Positions 44,239 to 51,989 of a stretch of DNA of 64,000 nucleotides are shown here, piece after piece. The DNA is from Vibrio sp. UBA2441 (lineage in GTDB: Bacteria; Pseudomonadota; Gammaproteobacteria; Enterobacterales; Vibrionaceae): assembly GCA_002342685.1 (NCBI GenBank), contig DDQN01000036.1, positions 16,388 through 80,387 on the forward strand. The letters run 5' to 3'. The position numbers and the translations under genes are program-made. How positions within the stretch are numbered: the first letter of the stretch is position 1; the number at the start of each line of letters is the position of its first letter. Under the pieces are notes generated by a model. That model saw only the letters and a list, made by a program, of their open reading frames with translations, was not told the origin of the DNA and made no database searches.

Positions 44239-44649
44239 ATGAGTGCTCAAGTAACGAAAACGGATGAAGAGTGGCGTAACCAGTTGAGTAATGAAGAGTT
44301 TTTGGTTTGCAGGCAAGGGGGTACTGAGCCCGCATACTCAGGAAAGCTCTTACATAATAAATCGACGGGTGAATATTTATGTACTTGTTGCCAGGCCCCA
44401 CTTTTCCATTCCGAGAGTAAGTTTGACTCTGGATGTGGCTGGCCGAGTTTTGATGCGCCTATTAATGATCAAGCGATTCGCTATCGGGAAGACTTAAGCC
44501 ACGGAATGAGTAGAGTTGAGATCAGGTGCTCGGCTTGTGACAGCCATTTAGGGCATGTATTTACCGACGGACCACAAACAACAGGAGAGCGATTCTGCGT
44601 CAATTCAGTGTCGTTAAATTTCACCAAAGACAGTAAAGACGACCAGTAA
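44239..44649 (+). CDS. msrB: Peptide methionine-R-sulfoxide reductase MsrB
   Basis: Repairs methionine-R-sulfoxide in proteins, 136 aa. The zinc site is present as C48/C51 (CTCC) and C97/C100 (CSAC), and the catalytic cysteine is C120 in GERFCVNSVSLNF. The GWPSFD and SHLGHVF motifs are also clear. Divergence from gapA matches E. coli (yeaA/msrB). Confidence 0.96.
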   Translation: MSAQVTKTDEEWRNQLSNEEFLVCRQGGTEPAYSGKLLHNKSTGEYLCTCCQAPLFHSESKFDSGCGWPSFDAPINDQAIRYREDLSHGMSRVEIRCSACDSHLGHVFTDGPQTTGERFCVNSVSLNFTKDSKDDQ

Positions 44650-44663
44650 TTGGTCGTCTTTTG
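44635..44663 (+). terminator. Terminator overlapping the msrB stop
   Basis: An 11-bp stem, AAAGACGACCA and TGGTCGTCTTT, whose loop contains the TAA stop of msrB, followed by a T-rich tract. It ends the transcript within the last codons. Confidence 0.8.
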
Positions 44664-44707
44664 TATTTTATTTTCAATGTGGATGTTCAATTACATAAAG
44701 TTGGTGG

Positions 44708-45532
44708 TTAATTGTTCACTTTACGTGGTGGCATTAGTGAAGGGTGATACCTTCCGTCATTAATGGCATCAACAATTTTATCGGCAATTTTTTGTAGCTG
44801 TTTTTTCTGTTCTTCAGAAAAACCATAAAGTACGCTGAGGTTTCTTTCAGAAGCGACAGAAATATCAAATTCTTTACCGACCATTACCCAAATATAGGCA
44901 TGTTCTTTTCTTTTAAGAGAGTGGTTAGCACTTGCTAATGACTCTATGATGCTTACATTAACTTTTGTAGCATTACTCAATCTGAGTGCATTATTAAGTA
45001 GCGTAATAGCTCTCTCTTTATTTCTTGTAATGTAATAAGTCGCAAGGGCATATTGTAACTCAGCGGTCTGTACTTGCTTTGAACCTTCTAACCTAAGGAA
45101 TTGACTAAGGGCATTGTTATCGCCTTGTGTCCATAAAAAATACAGTGCTTCAGGAGAGTCAGATTGTTGTAATTCACTAATAATGCGCTTTTGTTCATCA
45201 TAACTGTGCATTAAAGCGCTGAAGCGTCTCTCTTTTTTGTTGCCAACTTTAGTGGGTTCAATTTGCGCGGCTAAATCTAAGCATTTTTGATATTCACGGA
45301 CAATAGCAAACTCTTTAATTTTATTTTTATCGGTAGGTGACTCCAAAACCTCTTTTCGGTGCCAGATGAGGTCTGTTCGGGGTAATCGGCATTGACCGTC
45401 ATTCAGGTTGAGTTTGTTGCAGCGTAATGCGGGATATTTTTCACACAGTTTATTGGTATTCATTCGACTTTCCAGGCAACCAGAAAGTAACAGAGGTGAT
45501 GTAGCCAGTAGGACAAGAGTAAATTTATTCAT
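44708..45532 (-). CDS. DUF2989 family lipoprotein
   Basis: 274 aa. A lipoprotein signal peptide (MNKFTLVLLATSPLLLSGC, lipid cysteine C19) is followed by a helical body with tetratricopeptide-like repeats: AELQYALATYYITRNKERA and NNALRLSNATKVNVSIIE. It resembles the Vibrio DUF2989 family, of unknown function. It is monocistronic and convergent with msrB. The palindromic repeat copy B lies upstream of its start. Confidence 0.8.
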   Translation of the reverse strand: MNKFTLVLLATSPLLLSGCLESRMNTNKLCEKYPALRCNKLNLNDGQCRLPRTDLIWHRKEVLESPTDKNKIKEFAIVREYQKCLDLAAQIEPTKVGNKKERRFSALMHSYDEQKRIISELQQSDSPEALYFLWTQGDNNALSQFLRLEGSKQVQTAELQYALATYYITRNKERAITLLNNALRLSNATKVNVSIIESLASANHSLKRKEHAYIWVMVGKEFDISVASERNLSVLYGFSEEQKKQLQKIADKIVDAINDGRYHPSLMPPRKVNN

Positions 45533-45582
45533 TTTATTATGCTTGTGATCAAATACGCTATTTAAGCTTTAGTTTATTGACT

Positions 45583-45847
45583 TATACTCAAGTGACCTCA
45601 AGATGCAAACTTCAGAGCTTCATCAACGAGTTCAGTTCAAGAAAGATAACGGAAGGAATGGCATTTCCTTTCAACGTTATCTGACGCAGAAATGGGCGGG
45701 TTGATGAGCTCCCAAAGGGCGAGTTTTATTGGCCCCTGCTCTGTGTTACTGATTTTTACCGTAGAATGACTATGCCTTCAAATCAATGCCTTGAGCAGAA
45801 GCCAATACATTCTCGCTGAACAAGCACCTTGAAGTTACTTGAGTATA
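45583..45847. repeat. Long palindromic intergenic repeat (ERIC-like), copy B, with nested insertion
   Basis: A 265-base element with inverted ends TATACTCAAGTGACCTCAAG and CTTGAAGTTACTTGAGTATA. Outside one interval it matches copy A at 3939-4111 (for example GAGCTCCCAAAGGGCGAG and TTCTCGCTGAACAAGCACC). The extra 91 bases at 45620-45710 are described separately. It lies between the DUF2989 lipoprotein and yeaC. Confidence 0.85.
45620..45710. mobile_element. Mini-insertion nested inside repeat copy B
   Basis: About 86 bases plus a duplicated GAGCT: GAGCT occurs at 45615-45619 and 45706-45710 but only once in copy A (3971-3975). The insert starts TCATCAAC and ends GTTGATGA (overlapping the duplication), so the ends are inverted. 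Inner arms AGATAACG and CGTTATCT, with GGAA and TTCC inside, extend the hairpin. It encodes nothing and resembles the nested insertions described in ERIC elements. Confidence 0.7.
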
Positions 45848-45904
45848 GCTATAATGCCAGATAACTTCAGGTGAACATTATTGTCAGGAATGGGAACCAT
45901 CGCT

Positions 45905-46186
45905 GTGAATACAGAACAATTACTCGAGACTATCACTCCAGAAGCTTATAAGAGACTACTATATGCAGTAGAAACAGGCAAATGGCCAGATGGAAATGCA
46001 CTATCTCAAGAGCAAAGAGATTCATGTATGCAAGCGGTCATGCTGTATCAGTCAAAGTACAATACTGAGGCTGAACATATGACTGTGGCCGCTGGTGGCG
46101 AGATCAGCTTTAAATCAAAGTCAGAGTTAAAGAGAGCCTTTAGCAAGGGACAAGACGATATTTTGCGAGTAAAGGTAGAAGAGTAA
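45905..46186 (+). CDS. yeaC: YeaC family protein (DUF1315)
   Basis: 93 aa, of unknown function, conserved in gammaproteobacteria. The pattern TPEAYKRLLYAVETGKWPDG then QYQSKYNTEAEHMTV-like LYQSKYNTEAEHMTV matches E. coli YeaC. The GTG at 45905 (VNTEQLLETITPEAY) aligns exactly with the E. coli start; in-frame TTG (45881) and ATG (45890) starts exist but would add extra residues. It lies with msrB and gapA, as in E. coli. Confidence 0.85.
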   Translation: MNTEQLLETITPEAYKRLLYAVETGKWPDGNALSQEQRDSCMQAVMLYQSKYNTEAEHMTVAAGGEISFKSKSELKRAFSKGQDDILRVKVEE

Positions 46187-46190
46187 ACTT

Positions 46191-46262
46191 GGGTTATGGG
46201 TTATGGGTTATGGGTTATGGGTTATGGGTTATCGGTAACCGGTTACCGGTTACCGGTTACCG
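46191..46262. repeat. Ten-unit heptameric array, GGGTTAT changing to CGGTTAC
   Basis: Seventy bases at strict period 7: six GGGTTAT (46191-46232), one CGGTAAC and three CGGTTAC (to 46260), then CG. The last part contains GGTAACCGGTTACC, which is self-complementary and can form a hairpin. It begins 4 bases after the yeaC stop and ends 11 bases before the ansA stop, filling the convergent spacer. Confidence 0.93.
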
Positions 46263-46273
46263 AATCTTAATAC

Positions 46274-47287
46274 TTACAAGCTCATTTCATCTCTTAAGAT
46301 TTTTTGCATCTCTGTTTTTACTTCGTTGTAGCTTAAGTTTTTACTCAGCAAATAGTGCAATTTGGCAAGTGCGGCTTCAGGGGTCATATCGAAGCCGCTA
46401 ATCACGCCTGCTTCAGCAAGAGCACATCCAGTAGCGTAGCCTCCCATATTAACTTTCCCGGCCAGACACTGAGTTAGGTTAACCACAATCACTCCCCTTT
46501 CTGATGCCTCTTTGAGGTGCCCTAAAAGTTCGGGGTTTTGAGGCGCATTGCCTACACCGAAGGTCAATAAAATCATTGCATTGACAGGTTGTCTTAATGT
46601 GTTGCGAATCACCTCATGCGATATACCAGGGTACATAGTGATAACACCAATTGGCTGAGGAGTAATGTTATGAACTTTAAATTCGCCATCTGGTTTTTTA
46701 TCTACTGTCGTCTGGTTATTTACCTGAATGCTGATACCAGCTTCGAGCAGTGGCGGTAGGTTCGGCGAGGTAAAGGCATTAAATCCATCCGCATGAGATT
46801 TAGTACTGCGATTGCCACGCAGCAATTGATTATTAAAAAATAGCGTCACTTCATTAATCGGATAATTTGCAGCAATATGTAGCGCATTTAGCAGGTTTGC
46901 CTGACCATCAGAACGTAATTCCGCCAATGGAATTTGAGATCCAGTGACGATAACTGGCTTGCTAAGGTTTTCTAGCATAAATGAGAGTGCTGATGCGGTG
47001 TAGGCCATCGTATCAGTGCCATGCAGAATGACAAATCCGTCATACTTCTCATAGTTATCTTTAATGTCATCAGCTATCTGTTGCCAATCCTTTGGAGACA
47101 TATCTGACGAGTCGATTAACGGCTCATAAGCATGAATAGTATACTCTGGCATTTCTGGACGGTGGAACTCGGGCATACCCGCTAGCTGTTTCTCCATAAA
47201 ACCAGAAACGGGAATATAGCCATTATCAGATTTTTGCATGCCGATAGTCCCGCCTGTATAGGCGATATAGATATGTTTTTTATTCAT
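46274..47287 (-). CDS. ansA: Type I (cytoplasmic) L-asparaginase AnsA
   Basis: Hydrolyses asparagine to aspartate and ammonia, 337 aa. Catalytic threonines lie in YTGGTIGM near residue 12 and in HGTDTMAYTASALSFML near 90; the cytoplasmic type is supported by no signal peptide. The E. coli order is sppA-ansA close together; here a 10-kb polysaccharide block intervenes. The ATG gives MNKKHIYIAYTGG. Confidence 0.95.
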   Translation of the reverse strand: MNKKHIYIAYTGGTIGMQKSDNGYIPVSGFMEKQLAGMPEFHRPEMPEYTIHAYEPLIDSSDMSPKDWQQIADDIKDNYEKYDGFVILHGTDTMAYTASALSFMLENLSKPVIVTGSQIPLAELRSDGQANLLNALHIAANYPINEVTLFFNNQLLRGNRSTKSHADGFNAFTSPNLPPLLEAGISIQVNNQTTVDKKPDGEFKVHNITPQPIGVITMYPGISHEVIRNTLRQPVNAMILLTFGVGNAPQNPELLGHLKEASERGVIVVNLTQCLAGKVNMGGYATGCALAEAGVISGFDMTPEAALAKLHYLLSKNLSYNEVKTEMQKILRDEMSL

Positions 47288-47456
47288 GGTAATAGATAAC
47301 GTTTGGATAGATAGGACGCGGATTATAACGTAATCGACAGGGAGAGAATATTAATATCAATAGGTTTATCAGCTTATTTAATTTGACTGTGATCTACTGC
47401 ATCCTCGCAACAATAGTTTATGAATTCACTGTTAAGAGTCATTCGAATACAAAAAT

Positions 47457-47493
47457 AAAAACGCCTGAGTAAGCTTTACTCAGGCGTTTTTAT
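47457..47493 (-). terminator. Rho-independent terminator after the yjbH-like gene
   Basis: A stem, AAAACGCCTGAGTAA and TTACTCAGGCGTTTT, around GCT, followed on both sides by A/T runs. It closes the yjbEFGH-like operon on the minus strand. Confidence 0.85.
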
Positions 47494-49724
47494 TATTGGG
47501 TTTTGATAGGGCGGGTGAACCAAGGAGAACGGCCATCAGTCATATTGAATAACTGATATTTCCTATTCAGCATTTGACCGCCATCTCTGGTAATTGGCTG
47601 CCAGTCAAACCGAGCTCGGTTGGTACTCGGTTTAACAGTCATAATGTCAAATGGAATGGAGATATAGAAACCTTTGGTAAAACTGCCTTCGCCAAACTCT
47701 TCGGACGTTAAGTTACTCAAACTTGCATAGGCTCCGGCAATCACACCTGAATCAAACTGCTTAGAAAAATCAAACCTTGCTCCACGGTCTTGACCCAAGA
47801 ATTGACCAGCACCAACTTTAATCAGTGTGTTTTTAAGGAAGTTCCACTCTGGCATGTAATACATGTTGATAAATCCAGTTTGGCCTTGAGATAATACTCT
47901 TGCTGCGCAATCTGGTTTTAAAACGTTATTTGGGCATCCACCATCATAGACAAAGTAATCGTCTGAGTAAGTGGCAAACCAACTGTTTGGATCTCGCTGT
48001 GAAACGAGGTTTGCATCAGCACTAATGGCCCAGTTAGCATTAGATTGACGATATAAAACCTCACCACCAACACCGGCAAACATAGATTCTAAATAACCCC
48101 CGTAGCCCTGAACAAAAACATTATCGCCTAGCTGATCAAACCAGGTCATTTGCAAACGAGACATACGAACTGGGTTGTCATGCACATAAGCACGGAAAAG
48201 GGTTCGAACTCTTGGTGTCGAGAAATTGTCTATATGAGGTGACTCTTCAACGTAGTTATATCGGTCGTAGTTATCAACGATATTTAAATAGAGGGAGCCG
48301 CTTAGCTCGACATTGGAGCTTAAACGATAACCTGCACTTCCCGTTATACCAAGCGCGTAGAGATAAAAACTTTCTGGCCCGCCAAAGCTCTGTGAAAGGG
48401 TAGGTGATATGCCGTAACTTAATGCATCATATTGGGATGCCAGCATCTGTTCGTTACCGATTTCCTTCTGCTCGTCTTTACTTATTTTAGCGTCAGCGAG
48501 TTTTGCGCCTATATATTCGTTATTAACAACTTGATCGAATTTATCTGCGTCATATTGTGTTTTGGATATTTCGAGGTCGCGATTTGTTTCAATTAAAGTG
48601 TATGTTGATACAGAATCAGAACGATTTTGTGACAGAAGCAAGCCAGCACGCTCATGAGCCAAATCGAGGTCGCGATATTTCTTCTGCTCACCTCTGACGG
48701 TAATATTCTGTTCTGATGCCTGAACCTCTGCGTGCTCATAACCCGCATTGTTGTCTAGCTGTGCGGAGACTTGTTGCCAGTCAGGACTGGCGGCGTTGAC
48801 GCCAGGTTTATAGTCTACTTTTGGTTGCTCGCGCCAGGTTGGCGTAGCGTCACTGAAGTTAGTCGACAGATTAAAGCCTAATGTAAGGGTATCTCCTCGT
48901 TGGTAACTGATTTTTAGGTCAGCCCAATCACTTACCTTATATGAAAGCCCCACGTTCCAAGGCGTATGCTGAGTCATATCGACCTCTCCCCTTGTTACAG
49001 GGTAGTCGCCGCTATAGTCATTACTGTCGTATTCGAGCTTCAATCTCAGCGGCTGATAGGGAGTCTGATATTCAATACCACCAAAAATGGCCATCGGCCC
49101 CTTGAACCAGCGTTCATAATCAACCGAACCACCAGTGCCTTTAGTGTCTGTTGGCCGGGTGCAAAAAGAATCTTTTACCTTACAAAATGGATTGGTCATG
49201 TTTCCACTCTGACCTAGATACCCCCAGCCCGCGCCTAACGTTAGGTCAACACTACCAAAGCGTTTGGTGGCGGCAATAAACTCACCGTCAAATAACCCGG
49301 TTCCCCCAAAGTCCCTGACACCAATGGAGGTTTCAGGTAGCCAATAAGACTCTTCTAAAAAACGGATTTTAAAGTCTATGCCTTTATCTGTGTATTTGGT
49401 ATCACCACTGTAAGATTCGTCTGAGTTATACAGAAGATCTTGAACCATGGTATAGCGAATCGTACTTTCCAGCCATGGTAGAAGCTGAAGGCTCACCGAA
49501 CCATGGTTGTATTCATTATTAAAACTGCCGCCAAAAGTAAACTCGCCTTCGCGAGCCATTCTACCGCTAGGCATTTGCAGTAGCCCCACACCACCAAAGT
49601 CAGTTTGAGAAGGAGAAAGAGTGGCTGGTTCAAAGGATTTTGCATATAGGGCGGCTGGAGTGGCAATCGAGCCGACTAGCGCGAGTTTAATCGCGACAGA
49701 GAGAAAGTTGTGTTTGTAGATCAT
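47493..49724 (-). CDS. yjbH: YjbH-like exopolysaccharide outer-membrane protein
   Basis: 743 aa predicted outer-membrane lipopolysaccharide/exopolysaccharide-related beta-barrel of the YjbH (GfcD) family. A signal peptide (MIYKHNFLSVAIKLALVGSI...ALYA) precedes PSQTDFGGVGLLQMPSGRMA, a strong family hallmark. Many aromatic-rich alternating strands follow (YRLSSNVELSGSLYLN, GVIAGAYASLSNL) and it ends near RSPWFTRPIKTQ. It overlaps yjbG by 4 bases. Its exact role is unknown; YjbEFGH in E. coli is an exopolysaccharide operon. Confidence 0.88.
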   Translation of the reverse strand: MIYKHNFLSVAIKLALVGSIATPAALYAKSFEPATLSPSQTDFGGVGLLQMPSGRMAREGEFTFGGSFNNEYNHGSVSLQLLPWLESTIRYTMVQDLLYNSDESYSGDTKYTDKGIDFKIRFLEESYWLPETSIGVRDFGGTGLFDGEFIAATKRFGSVDLTLGAGWGYLGQSGNMTNPFCKVKDSFCTRPTDTKGTGGSVDYERWFKGPMAIFGGIEYQTPYQPLRLKLEYDSNDYSGDYPVTRGEVDMTQHTPWNVGLSYKVSDWADLKISYQRGDTLTLGFNLSTNFSDATPTWREQPKVDYKPGVNAASPDWQQVSAQLDNNAGYEHAEVQASEQNITVRGEQKKYRDLDLAHERAGLLLSQNRSDSVSTYTLIETNRDLEISKTQYDADKFDQVVNNEYIGAKLADAKISKDEQKEIGNEQMLASQYDALSYGISPTLSQSFGGPESFYLYALGITGSAGYRLSSNVELSGSLYLNIVDNYDRYNYVEESPHIDNFSTPRVRTLFRAYVHDNPVRMSRLQMTWFDQLGDNVFVQGYGGYLESMFAGVGGEVLYRQSNANWAISADANLVSQRDPNSWFATYSDDYFVYDGGCPNNVLKPDCAARVLSQGQTGFINMYYMPEWNFLKNTLIKVGAGQFLGQDRGARFDFSKQFDSGVIAGAYASLSNLTSEEFGEGSFTKGFYISIPFDIMTVKPSTNRARFDWQPITRDGGQMLNRKYQLFNMTDGRSPWFTRPIKTQ

Positions 49725-50488
49725 TGGTTAATGTTCTCCATTGAAACTGGAGATTTATATCGAAGTAATTCAGCAAATTGCTCATTTAGCAGAGCAAAAC
49801 CACTCGGTAAATCTTTAATGCCAGAGAAAAGAATACTTCCGGGTGCAAGGTAGGTTCTATCTTGAGTCCAATAAGCATTGTCGGTTTGTATTAATGTTCC
49901 GTCTGGTTGGATGATATATAGAGAATGCAGCTCACTAAATTCAGGCATTTTGGTTGCCTCAAGATATTCGTCAATCGAACCGTTCTGAATGAGGTGTACA
50001 TATTCATTATCAAAACTACCAACAACCTGGATGCGATCAGTTCTTGCTGGAAGTAGCAATTGATAGTCTCCGGTTAGTAAAGGGTTATGCTCTGGAGATA
50101 TACGAATAAGGTCGTAGTCTAAAACAGTAAAGTGTCGATAATTGAATGGGTTATTGTTTAACGCGTTAAGCAATACATTAACTTTAACCTGATATTCAGG
50201 ATAACTGCTTGCCAGGAAATACAAACGTTCAGTGACCTTTGCTTTAAGTTGATCTATTTCTTCATTGCTTTGCGGCTCAATAAGCTGAGCAGCCAACCAA
50301 AATGGGGCTATAGCATCTGCCTTAGCTAACTGCTGGCCCGTATCGTGCAAAACCTGATGCAGACGTACCGAGTTTTTATATTTTAGATCAAGAGATAACT
50401 GGGGAATGCCTACGTTTAGCTCATTTGCCCACAAGCTGCCGGACAAAAACAGGATTGTAGAAACCAGAAGTCGGATTAGATAGGTCAT
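49721..50488 (-). CDS. yjbG: YjbG-like protein (GfcC family, capsule/exopolysaccharide)
   Basis: 255 aa periplasmic protein with signal peptide MTYLIRLLVSTILFLSGSLWA. It matches the GfcC/YjbG type by size and segments such as VLDYDLIRISPEHNPLLTGD and LIQTDNAYWTQDRTYLAPGS, which precede IPFSGI-like LFSGIKDLPSGFALLNEQF. GfcC is linked to group 4 capsule in E. coli. It overlaps yjbH and is 3 bases after yjbF. Confidence 0.85.
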   Translation of the reverse strand: MTYLIRLLVSTILFLSGSLWANELNVGIPQLSLDLKYKNSVRLHQVLHDTGQQLAKADAIAPFWLAAQLIEPQSNEEIDQLKAKVTERLYFLASSYPEYQVKVNVLLNALNNNPFNYRHFTVLDYDLIRISPEHNPLLTGDYQLLLPARTDRIQVVGSFDNEYVHLIQNGSIDEYLEATKMPEFSELHSLYIIQPDGTLIQTDNAYWTQDRTYLAPGSILFSGIKDLPSGFALLNEQFAELLRYKSPVSMENINQ

Positions 50489-50491
50489 AAG

Positions 50492-51181
50492 TTATCCCTG
50501 GTATGGTTTTAGAACGGTCATTTCAATTTTTGGCATATCAGGTCCAATATATTGAATCGATTTGACGACTCGATGTGTTTTTTTATCCAGCCAGTAATGG
50601 TTGATAAACGTTTCATCGATGGAAGAGAAGGTCACCGTTTCCTGATAATAGTTTACCGATTTCTCCTCTACATCTGTAGTGAGAGAGGTGCTGGAGATAA
50701 AACGCCATTCCAATTCTGCGGCGTAACCATAACGATAGCCTGGCTGCCAGTCATAACCTGCAATCCATTTGAGATAGCCGGGTTTTTTGCCTTCTATAGA
50801 GAGAGGGTCAATGGTTTTTATTGCGTGCACGCCTGCAAGGTTCTCTTTAGGCAACTTAAGCGTTTTAACTAATCGGCCATTTTCGGTAACCAGCATACCG
50901 TAATCGGATGATAACCACTTTAGCTGAGTAGATGTGCGATTTAACTCAGAAGCTTCAGCCAGAGCCAATACCATAAATATCTGCGCACCGTCATCGATAG
51001 TTACATAGGTAGTGGCATAAGGGATCGCCAGAATTTCCTGTTTAGATTTATTGATACTATCAAATCCAAATAAGGCTTCATTGAGAGTAGCATTAACGTC
51101 TTGATACTTTTGAGTACAGGCAGTTAACGATAGGGCGGTGACCGCAAGGAAAAGGGAGGAAATAAACTTAGTTTTAATCAT
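50492..51181 (-). CDS. yjbF: YjbF-like lipoprotein (GfcB family)
   Basis: 229 aa with a lipoprotein signal (MIKTKFISSLFLAVTALSLT then AC, lipid C22). A beta-rich GfcB/YjbF body follows with LEWRFISSTSLTTDVEEKSV and FINHYWLDKKTHRVVKSIQY. It is expected to be anchored in the outer membrane. It lies downstream of the yjbE-like gene, separated by a strong hairpin that could reduce its expression. Confidence 0.85.
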   Translation of the reverse strand: MIKTKFISSLFLAVTALSLTACTQKYQDVNATLNEALFGFDSINKSKQEILAIPYATTYVTIDDGAQIFMVLALAEASELNRTSTQLKWLSSDYGMLVTENGRLVKTLKLPKENLAGVHAIKTIDPLSIEGKKPGYLKWIAGYDWQPGYRYGYAAELEWRFISSTSLTTDVEEKSVNYYQETVTFSSIDETFINHYWLDKKTHRVVKSIQYIGPDMPKIEMTVLKPYQG

Positions 51182-51234
51182 TGAGTTTGATCTAATTATT
51201 GGCGCTAGCCCTTAATCATCCTTCATTAAATGGA

Positions 51235-51264
51235 AAAAAACCATCGTTTTACCGATGGTTTTTT
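51235..51264 (-). terminator. Terminator/attenuator between the yjbE-like and yjbF-like genes
   Basis: A perfect 12-bp stem, AAAAAACCATCG and CGATGGTTTTTT, in the spacer between yjbE and yjbF on the minus strand. As an internal terminator it would make the small first gene more abundant than yjbFGH. Confidence 0.85.
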
Positions 51265-51279
51265 AAACTAATCACTAAC

Positions 51280-51567
51280 TTAGTTTGTCGTACCGTCAGC
51301 ACCAGTAGTACCGTCAGTAGAGTTGTCAGCAACTGCTGCAACCGTAACAGTTGCCGCAACAGCTGTAGCTACAACAGTTGTTGTCGCTACACCAGCTGCT
51401 GCGCCAGCCGCCGCTGTAGTACCAGCAGCCGTACCAGCACTCGCGCCAGCACTTGCACCAGCACCAGCACCGCCAGAACCAGCAGTACCACCAGAAGCCG
51501 CTTCACCAGCTGCCATTGCTGAACCAGCAAACAAAGCCAGAATTAGAGTTACTATACTCTTTTTCAT
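51280..51567 (-). CDS. yjbE: YjbE-like low-complexity secreted protein
   Basis: 95 aa. A signal peptide (MKKSIVTLILALFAGSAMA) is followed by a highly Gly/Ala/Thr-rich mature part (GTAGSGGAGAGASAGASAGT, then VATTTVVATAVAATVTVAAV) with TT-rich end. It matches the small, Ala/Thr-rich YjbE proteins at the head of yjbEFGH operons. Function unknown. The ATG follows AAAGGAAAAA. It faces away from the wzi operon. Confidence 0.8.
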   Translation of the reverse strand: MKKSIVTLILALFAGSAMAAGEAASGGTAGSGGAGAGASAGASAGTAAGTTAAAGAAAGVATTTVVATAVAATVTVAAVADNSTDGTTGADGTTN

Positions 51568-51989
51568 GATTTTTCCTTTTTAAACATCGATGTTAGCCAA
51601 CTTTAAAGTTAGCCTGATGAATATATCAGAGGATATAGAAGAAAAGAAAGTATTTAGCTATTTAAATAGGGAGGAGGAATGTTTCGCAACTAAAATAGAT
51701 AATTAATCTCGGATTACCAATAATAGTCTTGATTTTAGGTGGGAATATGCTGTATGAGCATTTGCATGCTATTTTAATTGTAAAAAGACTGACTAGTAAT
51801 CAGGGTTCCAGTTTTGCTTCATCGCCTTGTTGTCTATGGCTGCTCGTGGTAGTTTAGCTTCCTTATTCTCCATTATCGATTTTGGAGTAAGTATTGCTCT
51901 CAATTATGTTAATTGACTCGTATAGTATTGGAAAACGAGTGATGCCTTGAAGAGCAAATGTTAGATGAACTTAAATTTGATTGTAAAAA
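51568..51989. promoter_or_regulatory. Divergent control region between yjbE-like and wzi-like operons
   Basis: 422 bases without a gene, AT-rich, and separating two divergent polysaccharide operons. It must hold promoters for both. I found no JUMPStart/ops element matching the consensus, and no strong hairpin. A stretch with GGTAGTTTAGCTT near 51850 is only superficially like JUMPStart. Confidence 0.5.

Noticed and set aside
46191..46262. CRISPR array
   Set aside because: Units are only 7 bases, directly abutting, with no spacers and no cas genes in the window.
51199..51583. Plus-strand frames of Ser/Cys/Thr-rich or Ala/Pro-rich sequence opposite the yjbE-like gene
   Set aside because: They are antisense shadows of a Gly/Ala/Thr-rich coding sequence; the minus-strand frame has a signal peptide and a good ribosome site.
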